A stretch of 8,047 nucleotides of DNA from an uncultured Actinoplanes sp. (GTDB lineage: Bacteria > Actinomycetota > Actinomycetes > Mycobacteriales > Micromonosporaceae), in the NCBI GenBank assembly GCA_934667465.1, contig CAKUMG010000224.1, positions 1 to 8,047 on the forward strand, in the 5' to 3' direction. Of this stretch, positions 1 to 5,409 are shown one piece after another (within the stretch, counting starts at the first letter, position 1; each line of letters starts with the position of its first letter). The notes below the pieces were generated by a model, which saw only the letters and a list, made by a program, of their open reading frames with translations, did not search any database and was not told where the DNA came from. Position numbers and translations under genes: made by a program.

Positions 1-1
1 G

Positions 2-118
2 CAGCACCTCAACCTCATGGAGCACACGACGTTTTGGATCATGGATGATCGGACCCGCCGCGAACGCATCGGTGACCAGGCGAGGTTGTCCGCCCACCGG
101 GCAGGTTCTGGGCCGTAG
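2..118 (+). CDS. 3' end of an unidentified protein (partial, enters from left edge)
   Basis: This frame is open from the left edge to a TAG at 116-118, giving a 38-residue C-terminal tail rich in charged residues (it contains EHTTFWIMDDRTRRERIG). GC content by codon position is roughly 63, 50 and 82 percent by hand count, the graded pattern expected of a real actinobacterial gene. The opposite strand is also open here, but its third positions are clearly less GC-rich. I do not recognise the family. The rest of the gene lies outside the window, so neither function nor full length can be judged. Confidence 0.45.
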   Translation, partial: QHLNLMEHTTFWIMDDRTRRERIGDQARLSAHRAGSGP

Positions 119-214
119 CTCCTGGCCGCCGGGAGGTCTGAGCCATGTCATCGCACAGACGATCATGCGGTGGCTTACTTGTTCCCGCGGCGCCCGAAAT
201 CGCGTTACAAACAG

Positions 215-232
215 CGCCTACCGTATTAGGCG
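215..232 (-). terminator. Weak intrinsic terminator candidate of the tetR gene
   Basis: A 6-bp perfect stem (CGCCTA/TAGGCG) with a 6-nt loop overlaps the stop codon of the minus-strand TetR gene. Read on the minus strand, CTGTTTGT follows it, a short T-rich stretch that is unusual in this GC-rich DNA. The stem is short, so termination would be modest. The rest of the 119-225 gap shows no gene. Confidence 0.35.
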
Positions 233-819
233 AAGCCCCGCCCCGCCTCGGCCAGCGCGCGCTCGGCGATCTCCCGCAGCTCGGCCCCCTCCGGATCTTC
301 CACCCAGACGTGCAGCGCCACCCGGGTGACCGTCAGGAACGTCGCGGTCATCAGCCGCGCCCGCAGCCGCCCCGGGTCGTCGTAGGCGAGCCGTTCGGCG
401 ACCGCCGCGGTCAGCTCGCGCTCGGCCGAGGCGAACGCGCTGACCTGCTGGACCAGGAGCGCCGGGTGCTTGCGCAGCAGCCGCATCTGCTCGATCCACT
501 GCGGGTCCAGCTCGCCCTGCCGCCGGTAGTAGCCGTCCGCGGCGTGGCTCAGCGCGGTCCAGGCGTCCTCGTCCGCCGGGCGGTCGCGGACCAGCTCGAC
601 CAGTTCGGCCATGCGCCGGCGGTCGCCGTGGAGCAGGGCCTCTTCCTTGTTCGCGAAGTAGTTGGAGAACGTGCGCCGGGACACGCCGGCCTCGTCCGCC
701 ACCGCCTCCACGGTCACCTTGTCGGCGCCGTGCGTGATCGCGAGCCGGACCGCCGCCTCGTACAGGGCCTGGCGGGTGGCCGCCTTCTTGCGCTCCCGGA
801 GCCCGGGTTCCGCACTCAT
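226..819 (-). CDS. TetR/AcrR-family transcriptional regulator (divergent from marR-MFS operon)
   Basis: A 197-residue predicted one-component DNA-binding repressor of usual TetR length. The N-terminal helix-turn-helix is clear at about residues 14-60: a KAATRQAL helix, then VTVEAVADEAGVSRRTFSNYFANKEE with the typical recognition-helix and YF-NKEE ending. Residues 65-197 are the variable all-helical ligand-binding and dimerisation half, so the inducer cannot be read from sequence. The ATG at 819 is chosen because the HTH starts right after it and because TACCCT, a good -10 box, ends 6 bp upstream. That suggests a leaderless mRNA, and no Shine-Dalgarno is visible. The gene is divergent from the MarR-exporter operon across a 106-bp spacer carrying two copies of a palindromic operator (849-880). 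By the usual logic of this family it represses itself and the exporter operon. The target assignment is inference. Confidence 0.9.
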   Translation of the reverse strand: MSAEPGLRERKKAATRQALYEAAVRLAITHGADKVTVEAVADEAGVSRRTFSNYFANKEEALLHGDRRRMAELVELVRDRPADEDAWTALSHAADGYYRRQGELDPQWIEQMRLLRKHPALLVQQVSAFASAERELTAAVAERLAYDDPGRLRARLMTATFLTVTRVALHVWVEDPEGAELREIAERALAEAGRGFA

Positions 820-825
820 GCGTCG

Positions 826-854
826 AGGGTACCGACGGGTGTGACTCAGTTCCC
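826..854 (-). promoter_or_regulatory. Candidate promoter of the tetR gene (leaderless)
   Basis: On the minus strand, TACCCT (831-826) fits the actinobacterial TANNNT -10 pattern and lies 6 bp before the ATG at 819, so transcription would begin at or next to the start codon. The -35 position (GGGAAC, 17-bp spacing) is poor but lies inside the left operator copy, which would make repression by occlusion straightforward. Confidence 0.4.
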
Positions 855-880
855 ACTGGGCAAACTTGCGCACTGGGCAA
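849..880. promoter_or_regulatory. Tandem palindromic operator pair (probable TetR binding sites)
   Basis: Two related 15-bp sites lie 17 bp apart: GTTCCCACTGGGCAA (849-863) and TTGCGCACTGGGCAA (866-880). Both contain CACTGGGCAA. The right copy is a near-perfect palindrome of form TTGC-n-CA-n-TG-n-GCAA; the left copy is degenerate in its outer left arm. The left copy overlaps the -35 position of the leftward tetR promoter, and the right copy overlaps the -35 of the rightward marR promoter. One bound regulator could therefore control both genes. Binding by the adjacent TetR protein is inferred from position and symmetry. Confidence 0.6.
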
Positions 881-894
881 CTTCGGCAGATAGT
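866..894 (+). promoter_or_regulatory. Candidate promoter of the marR-MFS operon
   Basis: TTGCGC (866-871), a 17-bp spacer and GATAGT (889-894) make a reasonable housekeeping-type promoter. The start site would be near 901, leaving a leader of about 25 nt with GGAGGAG at 914-920 before the ATG at 926. The -35 lies in the right TetR-type operator, and the -10 lies in the CAACT/AGTTG repeat. Confidence 0.5.
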
Positions 895-896
895 TG
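878..896. promoter_or_regulatory. Inverted repeat CAACT-N9-AGTTG (probable MarR operator)
   Basis: Perfect 5-bp arms, CAACT (878-882) and AGTTG (892-896), surround 9 bp and cover the -10 box of the rightward promoter. MarR-family dimers commonly bind palindromes of about this size next to their own promoters, and CAA/TTG-containing arms are frequent. Assignment to the MarR protein encoded just downstream is inference. The first three bases overlap the right TetR-type site, so the two regulators might compete. Confidence 0.45.
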
Positions 897-925
897 TATG
901 TGGCACCCAATCCGGAGGAGGCACC

Positions 926-1405
926 ATGGCCGACGACGCGGGCTTCACGGCTCGTCGCGAGCTGCTGGACCACATCCGCGAGCTGCTCAAGGCGGTGCGC
1001 CTGATGAAGGGCGAGCTCGCGACCCACGTCCCCGCGGGCACGTTCCAGGTGCTGGCGACGATCCGGCACCTCGACGCCGGCGCGAGCCCCGGATGCCACC
1101 TCAAGGACCTGGCCGCCCGCTGCGCGCTGGACCCGTCGACGGTCAGCCGCTCGGTCGCCTCGCTGGTCAAGGCCGGGCTCGTCGCCCGTACGGCCGATCC
1201 CGACGACGGCAGGGCCAGCGTGCTGACCCTGACCGCGGACGGCAGGCAGACCCTCGACGAGGTCTTCGGCCGACTGGACGACCACCTCGCGGACGTGCTC
1301 GAGGAGTGGAGCTTCGACGACGTCGCCGCCTTCACCGCACTGATGCACCGCTTCACCACAGACCTGATGTCCCGTCACCACCACCCGCTGGAGGCAGCGC
1401 GATGA
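926..1405 (+). CDS. MarR-family transcriptional regulator
   Basis: A 159-residue winged-helix regulator of standard MarR length. Helices at about residues 8-50 would form the dimer interface and first DNA-binding helices. Residues 58-85 (HLKDLAARCALDPSTVSRSVASLVKAGLV) are the helix-turn-helix, with the family-typical S-TVSR-V--L-K-GLV pattern. Residues 86-107 (DPDDGRASVLTLTADGR) are the wing with its DDGR tip. The C-terminal helices complete the dimer. The ATG follows GGAGGAG at 914-920 with 5 nt spacing, which fixes the start. The stop overlaps the exporter start as ATGA (1402-1405), so the two are translationally coupled. Proteins of this kind usually repress a drug exporter and release on binding small phenolic or cationic ligands. 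The CAACT-N9-AGTTG repeat over the promoter suggests autoregulation (inference). Confidence 0.92.
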   Translation: MADDAGFTARRELLDHIRELLKAVRLMKGELATHVPAGTFQVLATIRHLDAGASPGCHLKDLAARCALDPSTVSRSVASLVKAGLVARTADPDDGRASVLTLTADGRQTLDEVFGRLDDHLADVLEEWSFDDVAAFTALMHRFTTDLMSRHHHPLEAAR

Positions 1406-3000
1406 GCGCAACCACCACCTCGCGCGCCGTCGGCGCGCACAGCGAGCCGGCGGCGATGAACCACCGCGAGATCCTGCAGGCCCTCAGCGGCCTGCTGCTC
1501 GCCCTGTTCGTCGCCATGGCAAGCGCCACCATCGTCTCGACCGCGCTGCCGAAGATCATCGGTTCGCTCAACGGCAGCCAGACCCAGTACACCTGGGTCG
1601 TGACCGCCACGCTGCTGACCAGCACGGCCACCACGCCGATCTGGGGCAAGCTCTCCGACCTCTACAGCAAGAAGCTGCTGGTCCAGATCTCCATCGTCAT
1701 CTTCGTGCTCGGTTCGATCATCGCCGGCTTCTCGCAGACCGCGGGGCAGCTCATCGCCGCCCGCGCGTTCCAGGGCATCGGCCTCGGCGGCATCCAGGCC
1801 CTGGTCCAGGTCGCCATCGGCGCGATGATCCCGCCCCGCGAGCGCGGCCGCTACAACGGCTACCTCGGTGGCGTGATGGCGCTGGCCACGGTCGGCGGCC
1901 CGCTGCTCGGCGGCGTCATCGTCGACACCTCGTGGCTGGGCTGGCGCTGGTGCTTCTTCGCCGGTGCGCCGTTCGCCGTCGCGGGCCTGATCGTCCTGCA
2001 GCGCACCCTGCACCTGCCGGTCTTCCGCCGGGACGACGTGAAGATCGACTACGCGGGCGCCTCGCTGATCGCGGCCGGTGTGAGCGTGCTGCTGATCTGG
2101 GTCTCGTTCGTCGACAGCACGTTCGACTGGATCTCGTGGCAGACCTTCGCCATGGTCGGCGCAGGCGTGGTCCTGCTGGCGATCGCCGTCTGGGTGGAGA
2201 GCCGCGTGGCCGAGCCCGTGATCCCGCTGAACATCGTCAAGCAGCGCACCACGGCGCTGGCGATCCTGGCGAGCCTCGCGGTCGGCATGGCGATGTTCGG
2301 CGGCTCGGTCTTCCTGGGCCAGTACTTCCAGATCGGCCGCGGCTACAGCCCGACCGAGGCCGGCCTGATGACGATCCCGATGATGGCCGGCGTGCTGATC
2401 TCGTCGACCGTGTCCGGCCGCATGATCACCAAGTCCGGGCAGATCAAGCCGTACATCGTGGCCGGCACCGTGGTGCTGGTGGCGGGCTTCGGCATCCTGT
2501 CCTTCATGGACCACGAGACCCCGCTCTGGCAGCTCTGGAGCGGCATGCTCCTGGTCGGCGTCGGTGTCGGCATGTCGATGCAGAACCTGGTGCTCGCCGT
2601 GCAGAACTCGGTCTCGCTCAAGGACATCGGCGCGGCCAGCTCGACCGTCGCGTTCTTCCGCTCGCTCGGCGGCACGGTCGGCGTCTCGGTGCTCGGCGCC
2701 GTCCTGGCCCACCGCGTCACCGACGACATCACCACGCACCTGCGGGCGGCGGGCGCCCCGGCCGGCGCGACCAGCGGCGGCACCAGCGCGCTCAACCTGG
2801 ACGAGCTGCCTGAGTCGATCCAGCACATCGTGCGGGCGGCGTACGGCGACGCGACCGGCCACATCTTCCTGATCTCCACGGGCATCGCGGTGGTCGGCGT
2901 GATCGCGTCGGTGCTGTTCCGGAAGATCACCCTCCGCAGCACGATCGACCTGGCCCAGACCGCCGACGCGGCCCCGGCCGAGGTCGTCGCCAAGAGCTGA
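1402..3000 (+). CDS. MFS multidrug exporter, DHA2 type (14 TM)
   Basis: A 532-residue integral membrane protein predicted to export drugs or toxic metabolites by proton antiport. About 14 hydrophobic segments run from residue 28 to 508. MFS signatures are visible: motif A as GKLSDLYSKK (82-91) in the loop after the second helix, motif B around RAFQGIGLGG (121-130), and motif C around VGGPLLGG (164-171), typical of antiporters. The LGWRWCFFAGAPFAV block (179-193) is typical of the DHA2/EmrB-QacA group. The first helix reads ASATIVSTALPKI, lacking the Asp often found before TIV. A hydrophilic extracellular-type loop of about 50 residues (437-486) precedes the last helix. The start ATG is preceded by GGAGG at 1390-1394 with 7 nt spacing inside marR; a downstream Met at residue 19 is a less likely alternative. 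The gene is cotranscribed with marR. Substrate cannot be predicted. Confidence 0.92.
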   Translation: MSATTTSRAVGAHSEPAAMNHREILQALSGLLLALFVAMASATIVSTALPKIIGSLNGSQTQYTWVVTATLLTSTATTPIWGKLSDLYSKKLLVQISIVIFVLGSIIAGFSQTAGQLIAARAFQGIGLGGIQALVQVAIGAMIPPRERGRYNGYLGGVMALATVGGPLLGGVIVDTSWLGWRWCFFAGAPFAVAGLIVLQRTLHLPVFRRDDVKIDYAGASLIAAGVSVLLIWVSFVDSTFDWISWQTFAMVGAGVVLLAIAVWVESRVAEPVIPLNIVKQRTTALAILASLAVGMAMFGGSVFLGQYFQIGRGYSPTEAGLMTIPMMAGVLISSTVSGRMITKSGQIKPYIVAGTVVLVAGFGILSFMDHETPLWQLWSGMLLVGVGVGMSMQNLVLAVQNSVSLKDIGAASSTVAFFRSLGGTVGVSVLGAVLAHRVTDDITTHLRAAGAPAGATSGGTSALNLDELPESIQHIVRAAYGDATGHIFLISTGIAVVGVIASVLFRKITLRSTIDLAQTADAAPAEVVAKS

Positions 3001-3021
3001 TCCTCGGCGACGGAGCAGGAG

Positions 3022-3056
3022 AGAACGGCGCCGGGCCACAAGCCCGGCGCCGTTCT
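3022..3056. terminator. Bidirectional hairpin terminator between convergent exporters
   Basis: A perfect 15-bp inverted repeat, AGAACGGCGCCGGGC (3022-3036) and GCCCGGCGCCGTTCT (3042-3056), has a 5-nt loop (CACAA). It fills the 61-bp gap between two convergent exporter genes and starts 21 bp after the stop of one and 5 bp before the stop of the other. No T-tract follows on either strand, which is common for actinobacterial terminators. It is placed to stop transcription from both sides. Confidence 0.8.
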
Positions 3057-3061
3057 GCCGG

Positions 3062-4489
3062 TCAGGCCGCGACCGCGGCGGTGGCGACCTGGTCCGCCGA
3101 GGGCCGCAGCCGCGGCGCCGCGAGAGCGACCAGGATGTTGGCCGCCGCGAACAACGCCGCCAGCAGCAGCCCCCGCTGGAACCCGCCGGTCAGCGCGTCG
3201 GCCGGCGCCGAGCCCTCACCGATCAGGCTCTCCACGTGCGAGGTGGAGAACGTCGTGATGACCGCCAGCCCGAGCGCGCCGCCGACCTGGTAGCCGGCGT
3301 TGACCACCCCCGCCGCCGCGCCGGCCTGCTCGTGCCGGATGTCCGCGACGGCCGCGATGTTGGCGGGCGTGCCGGTCGCGATGATGCCCATGCCGAAGAG
3401 CACGAGACCCGGCAGGACGGTCGCCGCGTACGAGGAGGTGGCGTCCGCGCCGGAGAGCAGCACCAGCCCGACGATGCTCAGCGCGGCACCACCCAGCTGC
3501 ACCGGGCGCGTCCCGAACCGGGTGACCAGCTGCGAGGCCAGAACCGCGCTCGCGATCGCCGCAAAGCCCATGGGCAGGAACTCCAGGCCGGTCTCCAGCG
3601 CGGTCAGCCCCCGGACCTGCTGCAGGAAGATCGCGGTCAGGAAGAACATCCCGAGGCACGCCGCGCCGTTGAGCGCCAGCGCCAGCATCGACAGCGTCAG
3701 GCTCCGCGAGCGGAAGAGCTCCAGCGGTACGAGCGGAGCGGCGGACCGGGCCTCGACCCGTACGAATGCGGCGAGCAGCGCGACCCCGCCCACCAGCAAC
3801 GCGACGACCTCGAACGACGACCAGCCGAGCGGTTCCGCCCGGATCACGCCGAGCACGATCGCCATCAGGCCGGCCGTGCTGAGCAGCGCCCCGGCCACGT
3901 CGAACGTGCGCCGCCCCGCCGTCTCCGCCCGGCTCTCCGCGACCACCATCGGCGCGATCACCATGAGCGCCACCGCGAACGGCACGTTGACCAGGAAGAT
4001 CCAGCGCCACGACAGCGAGTCGACCAGCAGGCCGCCGGCGATCACGCCCAGTGTGCCGCCGAGCCCGGCCAGGCCGCCCCAGACGCCCATGGCGATGTTG
4101 CGCTGCCGCCCGTGCGCGAACGTGACCGTGAGGATCGCGAACGCCGCGGGGCTGAGCAGCGCGCCGCCGAGCCCCTGCAGCGCCCGTAGCACGATCAGCT
4201 GCTCCGGGTTCTGGGCGATGCCCGCGAGCAGCGACGTCACCCCGAACAGGAGCAGGCCCGCCACGAACATCCGGCGGCGCCCGAGCAGGTCGGCCACCCG
4301 GCCGCCGAGCAGCAGGAAACCGCCGAAGAGCAGCGTGTACGCGCTGACGACCCACTGCAGCCCGGAGGCGGTGAACCCGAGGTCCGCCTGGATGTCGGGC
4401 AGCGCCACGTTCACGATCGTCACGTCCAGCACGACCATGAACTGCGCCACCGCCAGCACGGCGAGCGTCGGCCACGGATTACGTCCCAC
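3062..4489 (-). CDS. MFS multidrug exporter, DHA2 / EmrB-QacA type (14 TM)
   Basis: A 475-residue membrane protein with about 14 hydrophobic segments, predicted to be a proton-coupled drug exporter. Motif D1, LDVTIVNVALPDI (21-33), carries the conserved Asp22 in the first helix. Motif A is GGRVADLLGRRR (62-73), motif B LRALQGLGGA (101-110), and motif C GLGGTLGVIAGGLL (142-155). WRWIFLVNVPF (161-171) is the hallmark block of the EmrB/QacA subfamily. The GTG at 4489 is preferred because GAGGGGG sits 5 nt upstream (4501-4495). An in-frame ATG at 4510 would put the start inside the operator array and lacks such a site. It lies 88 bp downstream of a same-strand TetR gene but has its own strong, operator-covered promoter. 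It shares little sequence with the other exporter in this window beyond family motifs. Substrate unknown. Confidence 0.92.
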   Translation of the reverse strand: MGRNPWPTLAVLAVAQFMVVLDVTIVNVALPDIQADLGFTASGLQWVVSAYTLLFGGFLLLGGRVADLLGRRRMFVAGLLLFGVTSLLAGIAQNPEQLIVLRALQGLGGALLSPAAFAILTVTFAHGRQRNIAMGVWGGLAGLGGTLGVIAGGLLVDSLSWRWIFLVNVPFAVALMVIAPMVVAESRAETAGRRTFDVAGALLSTAGLMAIVLGVIRAEPLGWSSFEVVALLVGGVALLAAFVRVEARSAAPLVPLELFRSRSLTLSMLALALNGAACLGMFFLTAIFLQQVRGLTALETGLEFLPMGFAAIASAVLASQLVTRFGTRPVQLGGAALSIVGLVLLSGADATSSYAATVLPGLVLFGMGIIATGTPANIAAVADIRHEQAGAAAGVVNAGYQVGGALGLAVITTFSTSHVESLIGEGSAPADALTGGFQRGLLLAALFAAANILVALAAPRLRPSADQVATAAVAA

Positions 4490-4508
4490 CTGATCCCCCT
4501 CACACCCC

Positions 4509-4542
4509 ATGTACGTTGTACATGTACACCGTATATGTACGG
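4509..4542. promoter_or_regulatory. TGTAC/GTACA operator array upstream of the exporter
   Basis: Overlapping palindromes crowd this AT-richer stretch: TGTACGTTGTACA (4510-4522; flanks extend the arms to ATGTAC/GTACAT), the perfect 12-mer TGTACATGTACA (4517-4528), and CCGTATATGTACGG (4529-4542; 5-bp arms). The half-site TGTAC starts at 4510, 4517, 4523 and 4536. The array covers the -10 box and predicted start site of the exporter gene. The same TGTAC-N3-GTACA pattern recurs at 5235-5247 before the tetR gene, which argues that this TetR protein is the binder (inference). Confidence 0.7.
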
Positions 4543-4558
4543 CGTAAAGGAGTGTCAA
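4530..4558 (-). promoter_or_regulatory. Near-consensus promoter of the EmrB-type exporter
   Basis: On the minus strand, TTGACA (4558-4553), exactly 17 bp, then TATACG (4535-4530). This is the closest match to the housekeeping consensus that I found in the window. Transcription would start near 4523, inside the palindrome array, leaving a leader of about 34 nt before the GTG at 4489. A strong promoter under tight operator control fits an inducible efflux gene. Confidence 0.65.
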
Positions 4559-4577
4559 GAGCGGTGTTGTCGAATCG

Positions 4578-5225
4578 TCAGCCCTGTCCGCGGATGCCGT
4601 GGACCAGAAGGTCCAGGCTCAGGTCGTAGAAGGAGTCCTCGTAACGGCAGCCCACCAGGGCCGGCGCGGCCGCGATGACGTGCGGGTAGCGCGCCGCCGA
4701 CAGCCCCTCCAACGTGACCTTCTTCACGCGCAGCCGCTCGTCCAGCCCGTCGGCCCCCGGTAGATCCCCGGGCTCGGTGGAGACGAGCGAGATCACGGAG
4801 CACAGCAGGAACGCGCTGATCCGCGCGGACCGCTCCGGGGGCACCCCGGCCTCGGCCAGCAGACCCAGCACCCGCTCGGCCAGCCGCAGCCCCGGCTCGG
4901 CGATCAGCACCCGCCGCATCGTGAGCCCGGCGAACGCGGGATGCGGCCGCAGCGCCGCGAGGATCGCGGCCAGGATGGCGCGGAGCTGCTGCTCCCACGG
5001 CTCGTCGCTGGGCTCGGGCAGCTCGACGCTCTCCAGGAGGTGCTCGGCCAGGGCGTCGAGCAGGCTCTCCTTGTCGTTGAAGTGCCAGTACATCGCCATC
5101 GGCGTGACGCCGTTCTCCTGCGCCAGCCGCCGGATCGTCACGGCGTCCAGCCCCTCGGCATCGGCGAGCGCCACCGCGCGGGACACGATCTTCTCCCGGC
5201 TCAGCCGGACGCTCTGCTTGGCCAC
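4578..5225 (-). CDS. TetR-family transcriptional regulator, likely repressor of the adjacent exporter
   Basis: A 215-residue regulator. The N-terminal HTH spans about residues 8-56 (LSREKIVSRAVALADAEG, then VTIRRLAQENGVTPMAMYWHFNDKESLLDAL); its TP-MAMYWHF-DKE-LLDAL ending resembles the tetracycline-repressor branch (Pfam TetR_C_1 type). The C-terminal half (70-215) is helical and would bind the inducer. I chose the GTG at 5225 because the HTH follows at the normal distance and because it leaves the palindrome at 5235-5247 non-coding. An in-frame ATG at 5264 would add 13 residues and put that operator inside the gene. No ribosome site is visible, and TACAGT 7 bp upstream suggests a leaderless transcript. 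The exporter gene follows on the same strand. Shared TGTAC-type operators at both genes indicate autoregulation plus exporter repression (inference). Confidence 0.9.
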   Translation of the reverse strand: MAKQSVRLSREKIVSRAVALADAEGLDAVTIRRLAQENGVTPMAMYWHFNDKESLLDALAEHLLESVELPEPSDEPWEQQLRAILAAILAALRPHPAFAGLTMRRVLIAEPGLRLAERVLGLLAEAGVPPERSARISAFLLCSVISLVSTEPGDLPGADGLDERLRVKKVTLEGLSAARYPHVIAAAPALVGCRYEDSFYDLSLDLLVHGIRGQG

Positions 5226-5232
5226 GCCCGCA

Positions 5233-5261
5233 ACTGTACGACGTACACGAAGGACCGTCCG
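5233..5261 (-). promoter_or_regulatory. Candidate leaderless promoter of the second tetR gene
   Basis: On the minus strand, TACAGT (5238-5233) is a fair -10 box ending 7 bp before the GTG at 5225, so the transcript would start at the start codon. The -35 position (CGGACG at 17 bp spacing) is weak. The -10 overlaps the palindrome at 5235-5247. Confidence 0.4.
5235..5247. promoter_or_regulatory. Palindromic operator TGTACG-A-CGTACA
   Basis: A perfect 13-bp palindrome about a single central base. It has the same TGTAC-N3-GTACA layout as the site at 4510-4522 in front of the exporter, and it overlaps the -10 box of the tetR gene. It is most simply read as the autoregulatory site of that TetR protein. 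Confidence 0.65.
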
Positions 5262-5272
5262 CATCGACGGCG

Positions 5273-5285
5273 ACGTGGATCACGT
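5273..5285. promoter_or_regulatory. Palindrome ACGTG-GAT-CACGT in the divergent spacer
   Basis: Perfect 5-bp arms around 3 bp, placed between the divergent tetR and GGDEF genes, 38 bp from the TGTAC-type operator and different from it in sequence. It could bind another regulator acting on either gene. The binder is unknown and chance occurrence is possible. Confidence 0.3.
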
Positions 5286-5306
5286 TCGAGGCTGTGGGTT
5301 CGACTG

Positions 5307-5335
5307 TTCACACACCGCTAACCTTCGGATACACA
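5307..5335 (+). promoter_or_regulatory. Weak promoter candidate for the GGDEF gene
   Basis: TTCACA (5307-5312), 17 bp, then TACACA (5330-5335). An alternative -10, TAACCT (5319-5324), lacks a matching -35. Both lie in an AT-richer patch 75-100 bp upstream of the start codon. The assignment is tentative. Confidence 0.25.
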
Positions 5336-5352
5336 CGGCAGTTTTCCCGGAC

Positions 5353-5362
5353 GTGACGTCAC
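5353..5362. promoter_or_regulatory. Perfect palindrome GTGACGTCAC upstream of the GGDEF gene
   Basis: A 10-bp perfect palindrome lying 47 bp before the ATG, in the probable 5' leader or promoter-proximal DNA. It may be an operator for an unidentified regulator. A GTG inside it (5353) is in frame with the GGDEF gene but has no ribosome site, so it is an unlikely start. Confidence 0.3.
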
Positions 5363-5389
5363 CATGCCGAGCGGTCGACCCGTTGAGCC

Positions 5390-5406
5390 GAGGAGGGGAG
5401 GAGGAG
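5390..5406 (+). promoter_or_regulatory. Extended polypurine ribosome binding region
   Basis: A 17-base run of only G and A (GAGGAGGGGAGGAGGAG) holds several overlapping Shine-Dalgarno matches. The last GGAG ends 3 nt, and earlier copies about 6 to 10 nt, before the ATG at 5410. It fixes that ATG as the start and suggests efficient translation. Confidence 0.7.
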
Positions 5407-5409
5407 CAG

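Noticed and set aside
37..50. Palindrome GATCAT-GG-ATGATC
   Set aside because: It lies inside the likely coding tail (codons for W-I-M-D-D-R) and has no promoter context, so it is probably chance.
145..3000. A 951-codon open frame covering tetR, marR and the exporter as one plus-strand protein
   Set aside because: Only its last 532 codons are the exporter. The rest is antisense to tetR and out of frame with marR, with low-complexity Arg/Pro/Gly content typical of spurious frames in GC-rich DNA. The ATG at 1402 has its own ribosome site.
3236..4493. Long plus-strand open frames opposite the second exporter
   Set aside because: Compositionally biased antisense frames with no domain. The minus strand has complete MFS motifs, a promoter and a ribosome site.
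4508..4510. ATG at 4510 as the start of the EmrB-type exporter
   Set aside because: It would place the operator array at the start codon and has no ribosome site, whereas the GTG at 4489 has GAGGGGG at ideal spacing.
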